Shown here: positions 11,643-22,459 of the stretch, piece after piece
Position numbering within the stretch: the stretch's first letter is position 1
Layout of the letters: each line of letters opens with the position of its first letter
Source: Sarcocystis neurona
Lineage: Eukaryota > Apicomplexa > Conoidasida > Eucoccidiorida > Sarcocystidae
Reading direction: 5' to 3'
Assembly (NCBI GenBank): GCA_000727475.1
Contig: KL647289.1
Span: forward strand, 5,088,019 to 5,152,018
Length of the DNA: 64,000 nt
Program-made: the position numbers and the translations under genes
The notes under the pieces: generated by a model
Databases searched by the model: none
What the model was told of the DNA's origin: nothing
What the model saw: only the letters and a program-made list of their open reading frames with translations

Positions 11643-11850
11643 CAGTATACACGTGCTAATATATGGGCACATATACATATACATATATATATGTGGGTGT
11701 CAACAAAACGGCATTTAGATACGTATGTGTCTGTGTTGATATACGTGCATATAAATATGTGCACGCTAGCATATATATATATATATATGTAGGGGTGCTG
11801 ACATATATATATATATATATATATATAGGTGCAGACATATAAATATACTA
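11430..11850. repeat. TA/CATA microsatellite downstream of KBP exon 3
   Basis: Pure TA runs at about 11541-11562, 11608-11640, 11772-11789 and 11803-11827. It begins right after the proposed donor of KBP exon 3, so it lies in an intron or 3' flank. Confidence 0.8.
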
Positions 11851-11852
11851 AC

Positions 11853-12074
11853 ACACTCGTCTCTTGGCATCTTCAGCAGAGAGAGACAGAGAAACTGCTG
11901 CTTGTTGGTGAGCAGTCCCGTCCTTTTTGTCAGCACCGTCAAGGCAGTGTTCGTTGCAGCTCCTTTTTCAGAGGCAGCAGTGAAGGAGAAGTCGGCGAGA
12001 AATGAATAACAAGAAATTTCGTAGAGAGAAGAACAGTCACGTCGCAACGACGTTGGCGTGAACAGCAGCAGCAT
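11853..12074 (-). CDS. KBP exon 3: C-terminal helix block
   Basis: Acceptor GCTTCAGAG|ATGCTG keeps phase 0 and gives LLLFTPTSLRRDC and SLYEISCYSFLADF. The proposed donor GAGTGT|GTTAGT is not consensus. A TA microsatellite follows immediately, and no clear downstream exon with the usual KBP C-terminus was found. A glutamate-rich frame at about 11412-11290 (-) is a weak candidate for the end. Confidence 0.5.
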
Positions 12075-15000
12075 CTCTGAAGCAGCAGCATTTCGGAGAA
12101 GCGGAAGCGTTGGTGCAACAGCAGAGAAAATGCAGCAGCGGCTCTGATACATAGTAGCGGCACTGCTATATTATAGCAGCAACACGGCCACGTAGCAGCG
12201 GAGGTGAAGAAGTGGCAGCAGCAGTGGTCTCGCAGCAAGACCAACGGGGCAGCAGCTCTGCTGCCCTGCGGAGGCTGCAGCAACAGCAGCAGCAGCGCCA
12301 GAGCAGCAGCTCTCTCATTTTCTCCACGTGCAGGGGGCAGGGCATGAGGCAGAAGGGCAGTGCAGGCGTAGGACGTCCTGTCCGAATAGGAGAGAATCTA
12401 CCGGCCGTTGTCCGCAGAAGAATACGAGTTGCTAAGAGAGAAAAGTGGGCCACGCCACAGAAGCGTCCTTCCCGCCGGCACGCAGACACACACGCGTAGT
12501 TGAAAGAGAGTACTAGGAAGAGTAGCTGCTGCTGTCCTGGCGCAGACTTTGAGAGAATTCCGGTTGTTCCTGCTGGTGTTGCTGTTGCGTACTTCTTCGG
12601 CTTCAGGCAGGAAGAGCGGTGGCGGGAGAGAAAAAAGGGTAGGCAAGAACGCGAAGAAGGACAAACAGCAGCAAAAGTGCCCCTACCTGGTGCTGATGGA
12701 GAAGCTGTCTCAGAAACTGCGCATGCTCTTCTTCCTCTCCTTTTTTTTCGTCTGCCGCTGCAGTCTCTGTCCGCGGCTGCTGCTGGTCGCCCTGCTGCTG
12801 CTGCGCAGCCTGCTCACGTCCCCAGGTACAGTCGGTGGCCACCCGCGCAGCACCCGCTGCACTTACAGGAGCAGCAGAAGACACGTTTGCCGGCGGCGCA
12901 GCCAAAGAAGCAGTAGCAGCAGAGGAGGAGGAGGAAGAGGAAACGACACTCCCCGCTGCAGCAAGTGTATCGGCTGTCTTTGCTGCTGCTGCTGCTGCAG
13001 GAGGAGGAGGAGGAAGAGGAGGAGCGCCCAGGTAAGTTGCGGGTCCCTTGCTCAGCAGCTGCCGCGACAGTTGCAAGCGGTGGGTGTAAAGATACGATTT
13101 CTCGCGGTAAATTTCCCCCAGCAACTCCTGGAGCTGCTCAGTGTCTGCGTGTAGCACCTGCACCACCGCTTCCCCTCCTTCGCGAGCAATGAAATCTTCT
13201 CCCAGAGAACTCTCCTCCTCACTTCCCTCGTCCTGGCTTTTCCGTCCCGGCGCTTCTTCTGCTGCTGCGTCTTCGACTGGTGCTGCCTTTCCTGTTGCAG
13301 CACCCGCGCGCTCTTGTGCTTCACTTGCCGTGGCTGCTGCTGCTGCTGCTTTTTGCCGTGGCGCCGCGTTGTCGCTTGCTGCTGTCCCTTCCGTAGCAGC
13401 GTCTTCTCCCGCTGCTCTGTTGCTGGCGACGGCATCTGCTGTCGGCTGAGGCAGCCGGCCGTGTCCCTGCTGCTGCTGCTGTGACCGGCGTCTCCACTGC
13501 CGCTCCTGCTGCTGCCGCTGCATCTCGTCTTCAAGAAGACTCTCGGCAGCCTGCAGCGCGTATTCCGCCGAAAAAAGAGCCGTAAACTGAGGCGCAGACC
13601 CTCCACATGAAGCGTCAGCAGGAGGAGAAGGAGAAGATGTCTCTCCCGCAGCAGCAGGTGAAGAAGCAGAAGCGACAGACAATGGAACAGCAACAGCAGT
13701 AGGGTCACAAGGTGGGGGCGGGAGACTAGCAGGGATGCCGCTGTGAGAATAGAACGAGCCGAGAGCGGCCAGCTTGCGCACAATATCTTTAATATCGATA
13801 ACGAAGGGAGTAAAGGAAAAGAAAGCAAAAAGCAGTCGGGCCAGCGAGACGCGGTCTTCCCCTAGAAAAAACTTCGCAGCAATGTATCCTGCTGCTGCTG
13901 CCGTCGCGGTGGCTACTGCTTGCGGTCCTGCTGCTCGCGTTGGGACCGCTGCGGCGCCCGCTGTTGCTGCCGTCTCGGCCGGCAGTGCTCCTGCTGCTGC
14001 TGGGAGAGTCAAGCCCCTCCTCTCTGCTGCGCACTGCTCTCGTACAGTGACTGCGCGAGCAGCACAGGTGTTTTGCTGTTGCTGTTGCTCCGGTGGTTGT
14101 TGCTGCTCGTGTTCCTGCCGCTGATCTTCCGCAGCAGGCGCTACTGGGACGCATGTAGGAGAGTTTGCCGCTGGAGCTGCAGATGCAGGGGCAGTCTGCT
14201 TTGAGCGGCTCGCGCCGCAGCTGCAGTTTGTAGAGCCACTGCTGCTGTTTGTGTGGGGTGTGCTGTTGGGCAACGACGGGAGCTGCAGCAGCTCGGCAAA
14301 GAAAGTGTGACTCTCCTCAGCAGCAGCTACTTCTATCTCCTCGGAAGTCGGTGCCTGCTCCGTCCACCTCTTTCCCTCTAGTTTCTTCTCCCCCTGTTGC
14401 TGCTGCTTCCCTGCAGCAGCTCCGTTTGGCATCTGCTGCTCATGTCCTTGCTGCTGCTGCTGCTGTCCCTGCTCCGGTGACTCCTGCTGCTGCTGGAAGC
14501 GTTTCTCTGCCTGCGTGTGCTGCTGCTGCAGCTTCCTTTTCTCGGCGAGCTGCTGCAGCCAGCTGTCCCTTCTCAGGAGCAGCTCGGCAATTGCTGCTGC
14601 TGTCCCCGCCGCAGCATCTGCTGCAGCAGCGTTCTTCACGGCAGCAGTTCCGTTCTCGTGCAGCAGCAGCTGCAGCTGTGCGGCCATACACCGCTGCAGC
14701 AACTCGAACGAAGCAGCCACCGTCAGCAGCAGCTTCGTGCCCTGCAGCAGAAATGCGCAGGACCTAAATGCAGCTGCAGCCGTCCAAGCCACCCCAGACG
14801 GCTGCTGCTGCGACAGCGTCTGTCTACACCATGAATGCTGTTTCACCTCCTGCTGTCCTTCCGTCGGCTGCAGTTCCTGCTCCCTGTCTTGTTGCTGCTG
14901 TTGCTCTTTCTGCCCCTTCTCTCCTTCCGTCTTCTCTTGTAGTTTCTGCGTCTCTCCCCGCTGTTGCTGCTGTTTGCGAACTGCGAGGTGCACGCGCAGG

Positions 15001-17618
15001 TGCTGCTCCAGCTGCAGGAGCTGCTGCTTTGCTGCTTGCAAGAACCGCGCAGCAAAGTGGAAGCATGTAGCAGCATCACGACACCGCTGCCAACGGACAC
15101 ACAGGCTCGCCAGGTTAAAGAGGATCACAGCAGCGCGCAGCTGCAGCGCAGGAGCAGAGAAAAAAAAGAAGAAACCTTCTGCTGCTACAACTTCCGACTC
15201 TGACCCAGCGATCGCTGCCGCGGCTGTTGCGTCTTGCAACGATGTCTCTGCTGCTTCCCTTCCTCCTCCTGTTGCTGTCGGTATGTGTCCTGCTGCAGGA
15301 GCTTCTGCTACTGCCGCTGCTGTTAGTGCTGCCTCTCCTGCTGCTGGTGCTTCTCCTGCTGCTGCTGCAGCTGCCGCTGGTTGAAATGCGGCTCGAAGAG
15401 GAGACGACGGGAAGGACCAGCCACGAGCCGCAGGAAACTTGTTCGAGTTTGACACCAGGAGAGCTGCTGCAGAGATCAGCCACACGCAGAATAGCAGAGC
15501 TAGAAGGCTTACAGTAGCACCATGAGCAGCGATACAAGCAGCAGACGCCCGCATGCAGCAGCGGCAATAGCACCGGCAGCACCAGCAACAGGAACACTAG
15601 CAGCAACAGCAATAACGAGATGAGCAGCAACAGTGAGGGGTAGCCGCGGCAGTAGTGACAGCAGCAGTAGTGGTAGCTGCAACAGCAGCAAGGGAACAGG
15701 AACAGCAGCAGCAGTGGTAACAGCCGCAGTAGCAGTGACAGCAGCAGCAGTAGTAATAGCAGCAGCAGCAGTAGTAATAGCAGCAGTAGCAGCAGTAACA
15801 GCAGTAGTGATGACAGCAGCAGCAGTCGCAGTAATAACAGCAGCGGCCGTATTACTGACAGCAGGAGCATCAGAAGTAGTACTACTGGTGGGTTATCAGC
15901 AGGACCACGAACGGCAGCAGCAGCAGTAGTAGTAACGCCGTGTGCAGCAGCGGGAATGCCAAATTTAGGAGCGGGAAGTTCTTATAGCACAGGCGCGGGC
16001 CGGAGGGGCAGCCACCAGGCAGAAGCAGCAGCATACGGAGCTGGGATCCACCAAGAGATGCGGCAGCAGCGAGAGCAGCAGCTGCTGTACCTCACCGCGA
16101 GGCAGCTGTCGCGAAGCAGCACCAACAGCTGCTGCTGCTGTTGCTGCGTGTCCGTCGCAGGCCGTTCATCAGCCGCGTACGACAAGCGGGCACCAGCAAC
16201 AGCAGGACACGTGCTACAACACGAGAAGCAGCAACAGCTGGGGGCAGTGCAGCAGAAAAAGCAGCGCAGAAGACGGGCGCAGCACGGCATCCCGCAGCAG
16301 CAGCCCTCCCAACAGCAACCCCCTTTCGACGTCTCCCCTATCTACAACTGGGCACACATATGTCTACATAAATATGTATACATTGAAAACCTGTATATGC
16401 TAGAACTTATACATATGTATATACACATATATACCTACGCAGTACACGGGAAATGATACAAAGCACCAACACATGTATGAACCACCATTCCACACATATA
16501 TGTATGTGCACGCAGTATGTAGCCATTTACATATATATATCGATAGATACACAGCTTCAGGCATAAATACAAACACCTGCGTCTCGGTGTGCTCGCACAT
16601 ATCACACAGGTTCCTCTACTCAGCTCCCTGCGTGCATACCTATCTATCTATACATATATATATATGAGAGAGAGACAGATACACACACACACAGATACAC
16701 ATGTCTCCATATATTATATATGTGAATATGTGTGGGAGGATGCGCAGGATGATATGGATCTTCAAATATAGACAATCACATATGATTTGCTTCCTATCTC
16801 TTTGTCTCTGTATACGCATCCCTGCATATTACGCGCAGCTTCGTGCAGAGGCACACAGCACAGCCGCACGGCGATCTACCCAGTGAAATTCCTTCACAGA
16901 AGGGGACACATCTAACATACACACCTACACATACGTGTACATATATATATGTGATACACATACATAACTCATATGATATATATATGTATATGTATGTATA
17001 TATTGTTTTCCTTTTTGTAGTATACGTACACATTCAGCAGACACACATATAGGCAATAGTTATTTCCCACATATATATACTATATGAATGTATATTATGT
17101 ATACATGTATCTATGTATGTATATATGTATATGTATTATACATACATATACACATACGTCTTATATATGTATATATTACTTCTTTTACTATTCACACACA
17201 TATGTACATATATTAAATACGCACAGATATATTTTACAAGTTGTATATATTTATGTAGCTGGTACATGCATGCATATTATATATGGAAACAGAGATATAG
17301 GATACACGTACGTAGATGCAGCGCTGCTATACGTGAATGTGGACGGGGATATGTGCGCAGGCGAAGAGACGGGGGGGAGACGGGGGCAGGACTTGTCGTA
17401 CCGCAGCGGGGCAGCGGAACTTTGAAGAGAAGCTCGGCAGCCTTCCGCAGACGCCGCTCTCCCTGCTGCATTTCTTCCGTGTTGATGAAGTTTTCTCCCA
17501 AAAGGCAATACACGTGCGCCAGACACAGCAGCGGCAGTCCCCGCGCCATCTCGTCTTGCTCCTTCTCCTGCTCGAGCGCCTCCTCGTCTTGTTGCTCCTG
17601 CTGCTGCACATGCTTCTC

Positions 17619-17649
<31 letters not shown>

Positions 17650-19130
17650 TTGGCGCATCGCTGCTTCCTGAAGAAGCGGTAGAGTTTGAACAAGAGCTGG
17701 GCCTGGCGCTGCAGCAGCCGTCTCCCCGCGTATTTGCATCGAAACGGTGGGAGCAGCTCCTGCTGCTGCTTCTCTCTCGTCTCCTCCTTCTCCTCCTTCC
17801 GCCCCTCCTGCTGCTTCTGCTGCTGCTCAGGCCCTGCTGCTGCTGCTGCCGCAAATGCACACGCTTCTTCTGCGTCTGCGTCCACAGGACTGCCCTGTTC
17901 TTCACGCTTCAAAATTATATAATAACGACAGGTAGTGCGGCACAAGATGCTGCACAGCAGCAGCAGCCAATCCCTCGCCTCAAAATTAACGTCCGCTACG
18001 CCTGAAGCTTCTCGCGCCGCTATTGCTTCTTCTCGCCCCGCTGCTGCTGCTTCTTCTGCTGCTGATGGTTCTGGCGCTGCTGCTGCTGCTCGTCGAGCCG
18101 ATTCAGCTGCGTCTGGTGCCGCTGCCGCTGTCGGGGTCACTGCTGTTTCTGACGCGACTGCTGCTGGCGTCGCTGCTGTTGCCGCTGCTTCTGCGGCTCC
18201 CTCTGCCACCGCTGCTGCACGTGTTGCTCCTTCCCATTCTACCGCAGCAGCAGGTGATGCGTCTGTAGTGTGCTGGGGGTTCTCCTGTGCTGCTCTTTGA
18301 ACCTGCTGCACGCCCGCTGCTCCAGCGCTGCTGCTGTTGCCGCTGGTGGGAGATATGAGAAAACGTGCCACCTGCGGGTCAGCGAGGAAGGAGTCGTCAA
18401 ACAGCAAATTTTTTATGAGGCGCCACACCTCTGCCTTCCTCTCGGCCTTTTCGTTTTCTTCTGCCTCCTCCTCGGTCCCCTTCCGCTGCTGCTTTTCTTC
18501 ACTTTTCTCTACTGCCGCGTCAGCCAGCTGCTTCTCTTCCGTCTGCTTCTCGTCCGGCGTTTCGTTGCGCTGCCGCAGGTTCTCATTCTCCGTCTGCGCC
18601 TTGTCTCTGCAGCTGTTGCTCCTCATCGCACTGCAGCGGCCCCCCTCCGCTGCTGCTGCTGCTGTTGCTCTGGACGCTTCACCCTCAAACACCGTCACAG
18701 TCGCTTCAGCTGCTGCAGTTCCTGCTGACGCACACGCGACTCTTGCTGCAGTCCCGGTCTCCGCTGTCTCGACTGCTGCTGCTGCGATGGGTGCGCCTGC
18801 TGGTGCTACGTCTGCTGCTGCCGTAGCTGAATCTGCCCCATCAGCTGCTGTTGCTGCAGTGCACCCTGCTACCATTGCGGCGTCTGTGTGCTCCTGCTCA
18901 GCTGTTGGGGTTGCTGCTGCTCGCCCCACTGCCTTCACGTCCTCTGCTGCGGGGTTAGAAACGGACCGCAGATATTCTGTCGCTGCTGCCGCGGCTGCCG
19001 GCGCCGCTGACTCTTCCCACTGTCTTCCTGCTGCTGGAGCGATGCCCAAATCTTTGCAGGCTGCTGCAGCAGTTGCTGCTGATTCTCCCACTGCTGCAGC
19101 GGGTGCGGGGGCCAGTGCCGCCTTTTCCAT
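11853..19130 (-). CDS. KIF-binding protein (KBP) family protein, three exons, 3' end unresolved
   Basis: Exons: 19130-17402, 15466-12687, 12074-11853, with phase kept. Seen: CKYAGRRLLQRQAQLL and LGENFINTEEM followed by QGERRLRKAAELL. The second matches, from memory, the human KIFBP pattern LGVNHIDTEEL with GEEHLVKCLRLL. Exon 2 has AVILFNLASLCVRWQRCRD, a second helical block (DIKDIVRKLAALGSFYS), FSAEYALQAAESLLEDE and REKSYLYTHRLQLSRQLL. Exon 3 has SLYEISCYSFLADF, comparable with QFEIAHAYYDMMDL. The order of blocks follows the family. Known: KBP is an all-helical TPR-like protein that binds and inhibits some kinesin motors. Inference: a microtubule-motor regulator, with kinesin partner unknown. 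Ala/Gln/Glu inserts inflate it to about 1,580 residues against about 620 in human. The ATG at 19130 is the first Met of the open frame. Confidence 0.72.
12687..15466 (-). CDS. KBP exon 2: central TPR-like helices
   Basis: Acceptor GATCTCTGCAG|CAGCTC restores the phase left by exon 1. A closer alternative acceptor at 15141 (GCGCTGCAG|CTGCGC) sits just before AVILFNLASLC but does not keep phase with exon 1. The donor CACCAG|GTAGGG is phase 0. Long Gln and Ala runs lie between helical blocks, and unrecognised internal introns are possible. Confidence 0.65.
15540..15935. repeat. CAG/AGT trinucleotide block in KBP intron 1
   Basis: CAGCAGTAGTAGTAACAGCAG repeats immediately upstream (in minus-strand sense) of the KBP exon 2 acceptor, where the transcript reads CTG-rich. 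Confidence 0.75.
16340..17330. repeat. AT-rich microsatellite region in KBP intron 1
   Basis: Scattered TATA, CATA and ACAC repeats with low-copy spacers. Includes TGCATGCA at about 17266. No coding sequence supported. Confidence 0.7.
17402..19130 (-). CDS. KBP exon 1: N-terminal helices and conserved TEE block
   Basis: Opens with MEKAALAP. The first 300 codons are mostly Ala/Thr/Glu-rich; the conserved LGENFINTEEM block lies in the last 40 codons before the donor CGCTGCG|GTACGA (phase 1). An upstream 5' exon cannot be excluded. Confidence 0.7.
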
Positions 19131-21400
19131 AGCTGCTGGCGCTGTAGTTGCGTTTCTCTTCACGTCTGGCTCTGCTGCTGGGTCTTACGTTGGCTCTGAC
19201 TTTCTCGCTGCGCTGCGCTCTGTCTCTCTCGCTGCTGCTGCAGTACGTGCCCCTGCTGATGCGTTCCCGTCTACTGCTCAACACCAGGTGAAGGAGCTCT
19301 GCGGCGGTGCAGCAACGGCCCTTCTCCTGTTGCCGCGGAAACTTGTGGGTCGGCTGCTCCTGCAGCAGCAGCAGCAGGGTCCCCCTGCTTCCGTCAGGAG
19401 CTCCTGTCCCTGGAACAACGCCGTTGCTTCAATCCCTCCGGCTCTAGTGCCCCTGCAGCTAAATTTTCTCCGCTCTTGTCGACGATGCTGGCGCCGCTCA
19501 AGCCCTGCTTCCACCTCTAGCTCTGCTGCTGCTTCTAATTCGACCGCGCGGTTCCTTCGCCGTTGCGTCTTCGACGGCTGGTGCTGCTGGCCTGGCTGCT
19601 TTTTCGGCGGCTGCGCCAGTCTCTCGCTTCAGCAGCAGCCGCTGTTTGGCTGTGAACTGGTGCAGCTGCGCTGCCGTGTACCTGATGCAAGAAGCTGCGG
19701 CGGCCGCCGGCTACCTTATGGGTTGACGAAGGAGTCTGCGGAAGGTGAAGGAAAAGCTGGGGAGAGGCCGCGGAGAGGAAGTGGAAAAACGGACGGAGGG
19801 GGCCAAACGAGGAGGTTGTGGCAACAAGTGAGACGACGAGGGAAAGGGAGGCAGAGAGGAAGAAGACGAAGAACGATAAGGAAGAGGGAAATTCAGGTGG
19901 GAGGAAGAAGCAAGTCGAGGCATGGGAAAGAAGCCGGGCCGACGCGTTCGGCGCAAAATTGGCCGGAAGGGCACACAAGAGACATGGGCACTCGTGGTAG
20001 CAGAATGAGATCAGCAACGTTAATTTGAAGAAGGTCAAGCAACGGCAAATAAAGACGGGTGAACGACAAAGGACGACACAGGAGACGTAGGAAGGAGGGC
20101 ACGGCGCGTGGAAACTCAAAGCTGCAGAACGAAGGATAAAGGGCGCACGGAAAAGGAGCGCACTGGGGGAGGAGAAGACCGCCACGACATGCAAACGGGA
20201 AAGGGAAAGGAGGATCAAGATCACAAGTGAGAAAAGTGCGAGTAACGAGGCTTCTGCAGAATGACGAGTGCTGCCCAGAAACGACGGCGGGCGAAGAAGG
20301 CACGCCGGAGGGGGTCCGGCTGGCTAGCAGTGCGGCGTCCGGAGTTGCGGGGAAGAACTAAAGGTGTGCGGGAGTGGAGAGGAAAAAACAAGGCGGCTTG
20401 TAGAAGGAGAAGAGGAGGAAAACTAGAATATGGCGGGGGGAGGGGTGAAGAAGGAAGAATCAAGAAAGAGGATGGAAGTACTAGACAGAGATGACAGAGG
20501 TGCAGGGTCTTTTCTTGCAGCTAGCCGTGTAAGGTTGACCGGCGCCCGGTACATTACAGACGGAATAAGTGGAGAAGGGAAAACAGGAACTGCGACACAT
20601 CTGGTACAACAGAGTCTCAACCACAGCCGGAAATGGAAGAGAAGTTGACACAATACATCCCTTCTGCAGGATGTATCTTAGTGTGCACATTTCCTACCGC
20701 GAGGTGAGAGGTGAGGCGCGAACAGCGGACGGCACCGCCCCCCTGCTGGCGGTCCACACACCCTGTCTTCAAACTCTTGGTACTGCTCGTGCTCATGCCG
20801 GTGATGCTGCTGCTGCTCTTGCTATTGTTCATGCCGCCGCTGCCGCTCCTGCTGCCGCTCTTGCTGTTGCCTCTGTTGGCCCTACAGTTGCTGCTGCTGC
20901 TAGTGTTGCTGCTGCTGCGGTTGCTGCTGCTGCTCTCCTGTGCGTGCCGTTGTTGCTGCTCTTGCTGTGTAAGTGGCGCTGGTTCTGCTGGTGCGGTCGC
21001 GCGTGTCGCAGCTGGTGATGATCGGTGATGCGACTCCTTCGGCTGGGGGTGCTCCTTCACGTGGGACGAAACAGACTGTTGTCAGAACTATACCCCTCTC
21101 TTACTGTATGCTGCAACGGTTCTCGCTGCTGCTGCTACTGCTGTGCGCCGTGTACCACTCACTGCTAGCGCTGCGGCCACTCACGTTGTTGCTCGCAGTG
21201 CTGTTTTTAGTGGTGCAGCCTATGGTCTTCCCGTTGTATGTCTGCTGTTGTATCATCATCTGCTGCTGCTCCACCTGCTGCTCCTGTTCCTGGTGGTAGT
21301 AGCACTGCTTCCCCCCTGCCACTGCTGGCTGTCCTCTTGCATCTGCCGCTCTTCCCACGAACGCTGCTGTGTTGCTGTTCGCCCCGTCGCCGCCAGCCTG
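19131..21400. other. Upstream of KBP: purine-rich stretch and a CTG block, no gene recognised
   Basis: 19735-20480 is purine-rich on the plus strand (GAAGG, AGGAAGAAG). 20790-20990 is a CTG/GCTGCTGC block. It may contain the KBP promoter, but no core promoter motif can be recognised in this lineage by eye. Confidence 0.45.
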
Positions 21401-21416
21401 TCCCCGCGGCTGCTCC

Positions 21417-22412
21417 GGTCGATAGTATCATGTGTGCGGCAGTCGGGCCCCAACGGCGCTCTAGTGAGTGCCAGCACATCAGTGGCCCCGTAACTAGAAG
21501 CACGCTGTCTATTGCAGGCTGTGTACACTTTAGCGGAGCAGCGGGAGTCGCATCAGGATGACTGCTGGCGCTGTCTCTTTTCTGCGGCAGCGCACATTCC
21601 TGCCTGCCCTGTACGAGCGTAGATCTAGTATTAGACAGCAACACCCATATGGAGGCTGGATGATCTTCTGGAAACACAATTTTACTGCGGGTCGACCACA
21701 TACAGGGGACTAACTGGATACGTGGACGTGCTGTACTTCGTAGCAGCCGCACACATACACGCTGAAGCTAACCTCTCTGGGATTCATACCCTCTCCCTCT
21801 CACCCTCTTTCCGTCTCTCCCTCTGTCTATACATTTAATTTAGGCAGTACCCGTATGTGTACGTATAAATGTAGATAGATATACGGACAAACGCCAGCAT
21901 AGACGTATCATACCCTCGCCACATGTCCTAACATGAGTATGTGGATAAACAGACTCTATCACTACACCACGTGGATCATACCTGCAATACGTAGGAAGGG
22001 TTTTCGAGTGTAGTGGCCTGTTCCACTGTGTCTCCACGGCGTGGACGCATACGCAGAATCGGCAGTAGATATACTGTGCGAGGGCCGACTGTGCGCCGGC
22101 AAACGGGCAACAGGAATAATACAACATTATTTTGTGCCTTGTGTGCGTCTTCGATCTGGATACGTCTAGACGCGAGTGTTCGCTCATTGTGTTGCCACCT
22201 CGGGCCCACGCATAAACATTCTCGTCCTTCGTATATGTCCACTGTGGCCTGCTTTTGCTGCAGTGGCAAAAATTCTTTGCTGTTACAGTGGCCCAAGAGA
22301 ACAAGCTGGGCGGCTGGTGCTGTAGTATCGTTCGCAGCGAGTTTGCTGTGGTGCACACAATAGTAACAAAACGTCCTTGAAACAGAGGACAAAATGGAAG
22401 GCCGAGGCACCT
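21417..22412 (-). mobile_element. Decayed Ty3/gypsy-type LTR retrotransposon pol fragment (RNase H then integrase)
   Basis: Two minus-strand frames in the order expected for Ty3/gypsy pol. At 22412-22185 the frame reads RCLGLP, GRFVTIVCTTANSLRTILQ and QWTYTKDENVYAWA. This parallels the RT/RNase H pattern of L-LPDF, FV-TDAS, GAVL-Q, YS--EKE-LA. At 21680-21417 an integrase-like stretch has CALPQKRDS, then VTGP and HMILST, matching C-x-x-CQR-K, DFI-GLP and AHFI. Key acidic residues are changed and the two parts lie in frames with stops, so this is a relic. No LTRs, gag or intact reverse transcriptase was recognised. Chromovirus-like elements are known in Eimeria genomes. Confidence 0.42.
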
Positions 22413-22459
22413 ACTCTTTCCTACGTGCTGTGGTGAGGCGAAATAAGGAGCCAAATGGG

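Noticed and set aside
15115..15870. Poly-Leu minus-strand frame resembling a transmembrane protein
   Set aside because: It is the complement of a CAG/AGT block in KBP intron 1 and has no non-repeat sequence.
18337..20028. 563-codon plus-strand open frame
   Set aside because: It is antisense to KBP exon 1 and made mostly of Ala/Ser codons mirrored from the GCx-rich real frame; it has no conserved motif.
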